Assembly (NCBI GenBank): GCA_016722945.1
Contig: JAEQMT010000010.1
Coordinates: 62,001-126,000, forward strand
DNA length: 64,000 nucleotides
Origin: Desulfofustis sp. PB-SRB1
GTDB lineage: Bacteria; Desulfobacterota; Desulfobulbia; Desulfobulbales; Desulfocapsaceae
Reading direction: 5' to 3'
The notes beneath the pieces are model-generated. The model was given only the letters and a program-made list of their open reading frames with translations, was not told the origin of the DNA and made no database searches. Each line of letters opens with the position of its first letter. The first letter of the stretch is position 1. This document shows positions 63,325 to 64,000 of the stretch, in pieces. The translations under genes and the position numbers were made by a program.

Positions 63325-63885
63325 CTACTCCGATTGTTGTCGCTCGCCCTGGTGCATCAGGCTGCTTCCCACCGCCATATGTTCCGCAGTGTGAGGCGGG
63401 TCCGCTGCCATCCGAAGGTGCAGCCGCTTGAGCCATCCGCTGGAGCTTGAACCAAATTCCACCAGCGTCTCAAGTCGATGAAGCACCTCATCACTAAGCA
63501 CATGTTCAAGTCGGTGTATTTCCCCATCGGCGTCCGCCGGGGCCATATTGCAGATATCCACCAGAAGGCGGGTGAGGCACCGTTTGCGCCGGGCGATTGA
63601 GTGCGCGAGCGCTACGCCTCTGGTGGTAAGTGTTATTTCTTTTCTCGGGAGATGGGTTACCAATCCGCTGGCAACCAGACCGGTAATAAATTTTGATACG
63701 CTTGCCCGTTTAACCCCCAGCGTTTCGGCAAGGGCACTGGAGCGCACCGGGCCCTTGAGCGATAGGGTGTATATCGCCTCCACGTAATTTTCCTGTGCCG
63801 GTGTTGTTATGATAGTGGTCACTGGCTTAGATACATGGGTGATGCCGCTGAGTCCTATACCAGGCAGAGTTTTATCGTATAACAC
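63325..63885 (-). CDS. DtxR-family metal-dependent regulator
   Basis: A 186-residue regulator: N-terminal winged HTH (ENYVEAIYTLSLKGPVRSSA; KRASVSKFITGLVASGL) and metal/dimer domain with the family EIHRLEHVLSDEVLHRLE segment. There is no C-terminal SH3/FeoA domain, so it is the short MntR/TroR-like form. Residues 1-21 may be dispensable; a GTG at 63822 is an alternative start. Likely an Fe2+ or Mn2+ sensor controlling the downstream HMA2/ATPase genes. Confidence 0.85.
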   Translation of the reverse strand: MLYDKTLPGIGLSGITHVSKPVTTIITTPAQENYVEAIYTLSLKGPVRSSALAETLGVKRASVSKFITGLVASGLVTHLPRKEITLTTRGVALAHSIARRKRCLTRLLVDICNMAPADADGEIHRLEHVLSDEVLHRLETLVEFGSSSSGWLKRLHLRMAADPPHTAEHMAVGSSLMHQGERQQSE

Positions 63886-63914
63886 CTTTTTGCAATTGAA
63901 TAAGAAAGCTTAAA

Positions 63915-63928
63915 TTAACCAAGGCTAA
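63915..63928. promoter_or_regulatory. Candidate DtxR/IdeR-type operator
   Basis: TTAACCAAGGCTAA, a partial palindrome with TTA ends resembling the IdeR/DtxR box, about 30 bp before the regulator start. Weak match, no supporting copy in the window. The remaining bases to 64000 show no gene. Confidence 0.3.
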
Positions 63929-64000
63929 TAATAAGTCAACGGATATTGTCACAGACCGGTAAGAAAATGCCCGCCCAATACAACTCCGGCTTTTGGGGTA

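Noticed and set aside
1-64000. tRNA, rRNA or CRISPR arrays
   Set aside because: No acceptor-stem/T-loop pattern, ribosomal sequence or regularly spaced repeats were recognised in the window.

Overview
The window looks like a chromosome segment of a strict anaerobe of the Desulfobacterota, most likely a Desulfobulbales-type sulfur-metabolising bacterium (inference). The reasons are a complete carbonyl branch of the Wood-Ljungdahl pathway (corrinoid activator, acsD, acsA, acsB, acsC, acsE, cooC), an ETF/FadF-type electron-transfer operon for acyl-CoA oxidation, rubrerythrin, a nickel/cobalt ECF transporter, and one in-frame UGA codon with a SECIS-like hairpin. No rRNA, tRNA or CRISPR array was seen.

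Layout. 1-5 kb: the end of thiL, then thiD, and a minus-strand nik/cbi M-L-K-Q-O metal uptake operon. 5-8.4 kb: a small unknown protein, a methyltransferase, a VOC protein and a disulfide oxidoreductase. 8.5-28 kb is an accessory, decaying region. It holds a broken vapBC pair, an AspT/YidE-type transporter cut by an IS701-family element with a 4-bp target duplication, SulP, an IS630 remnant, a beta-CASP nuclease, a phnDCEE import operon bracketed by ~317-bp direct repeats, four remnants of a REP-associated Y1 transposase (RAYT), a GyrI-like protein with a hydrolase, a BrnTA module, a GAD-like pseudogene and a complete IS1182-type element. 28-36 kb: CytX, a MerR regulator divergent from fadF-etfB-etfA-SCP2-thioesterase, and a FadL porin. 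36-40 kb: radical SAM, a Crp-type regulator and a DienoylCoA-reductase-like flavoprotein. 40.5-57 kb: the CODH/ACS locus with its activator, cooC, a core-MetE-type methionine synthase, an unknown protein, a putative selenocysteine-containing DUF166 protein, citrate synthase and a DUF3786 Fe-S protein. 57-59 kb: rubrerythrin, ferredoxin and a YchF-like GTPase. 59-63.9 kb: a DtxR-regulated metal operon of HMA2-type proteins around a P1B ATPase, resembling ferrosome (fez) clusters.

How the genes may work together. NikMLKQO can supply Ni (or Co) for CODH, acetyl-CoA synthase and the corrinoid protein. AcsE loads methyl from methyl-tetrahydrofolate onto AcsCD, RACo re-reduces the corrinoid, AcsA supplies or consumes CO, and AcsB makes or splits acetyl-CoA. 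The methionine synthase in the same run of genes may take methyl from AcsCD. Citrate synthase draws on the acetyl-CoA.

Repeat families stand out: a 140-141-bp MITE (four full copies, one fragment) with 4-bp target duplications, RAYT remnants with GGGACAGACCACGTTTA-like ends, and a palindromic MITE sharing ends with the IS1182-type element. The most unusual points are the UGA-containing DUF166 gene, the HMA2/P1B cluster with a CTG-type coupled start, the long coiled-coil tail on AcsD, and hairpins in three successive acs gene junctions.
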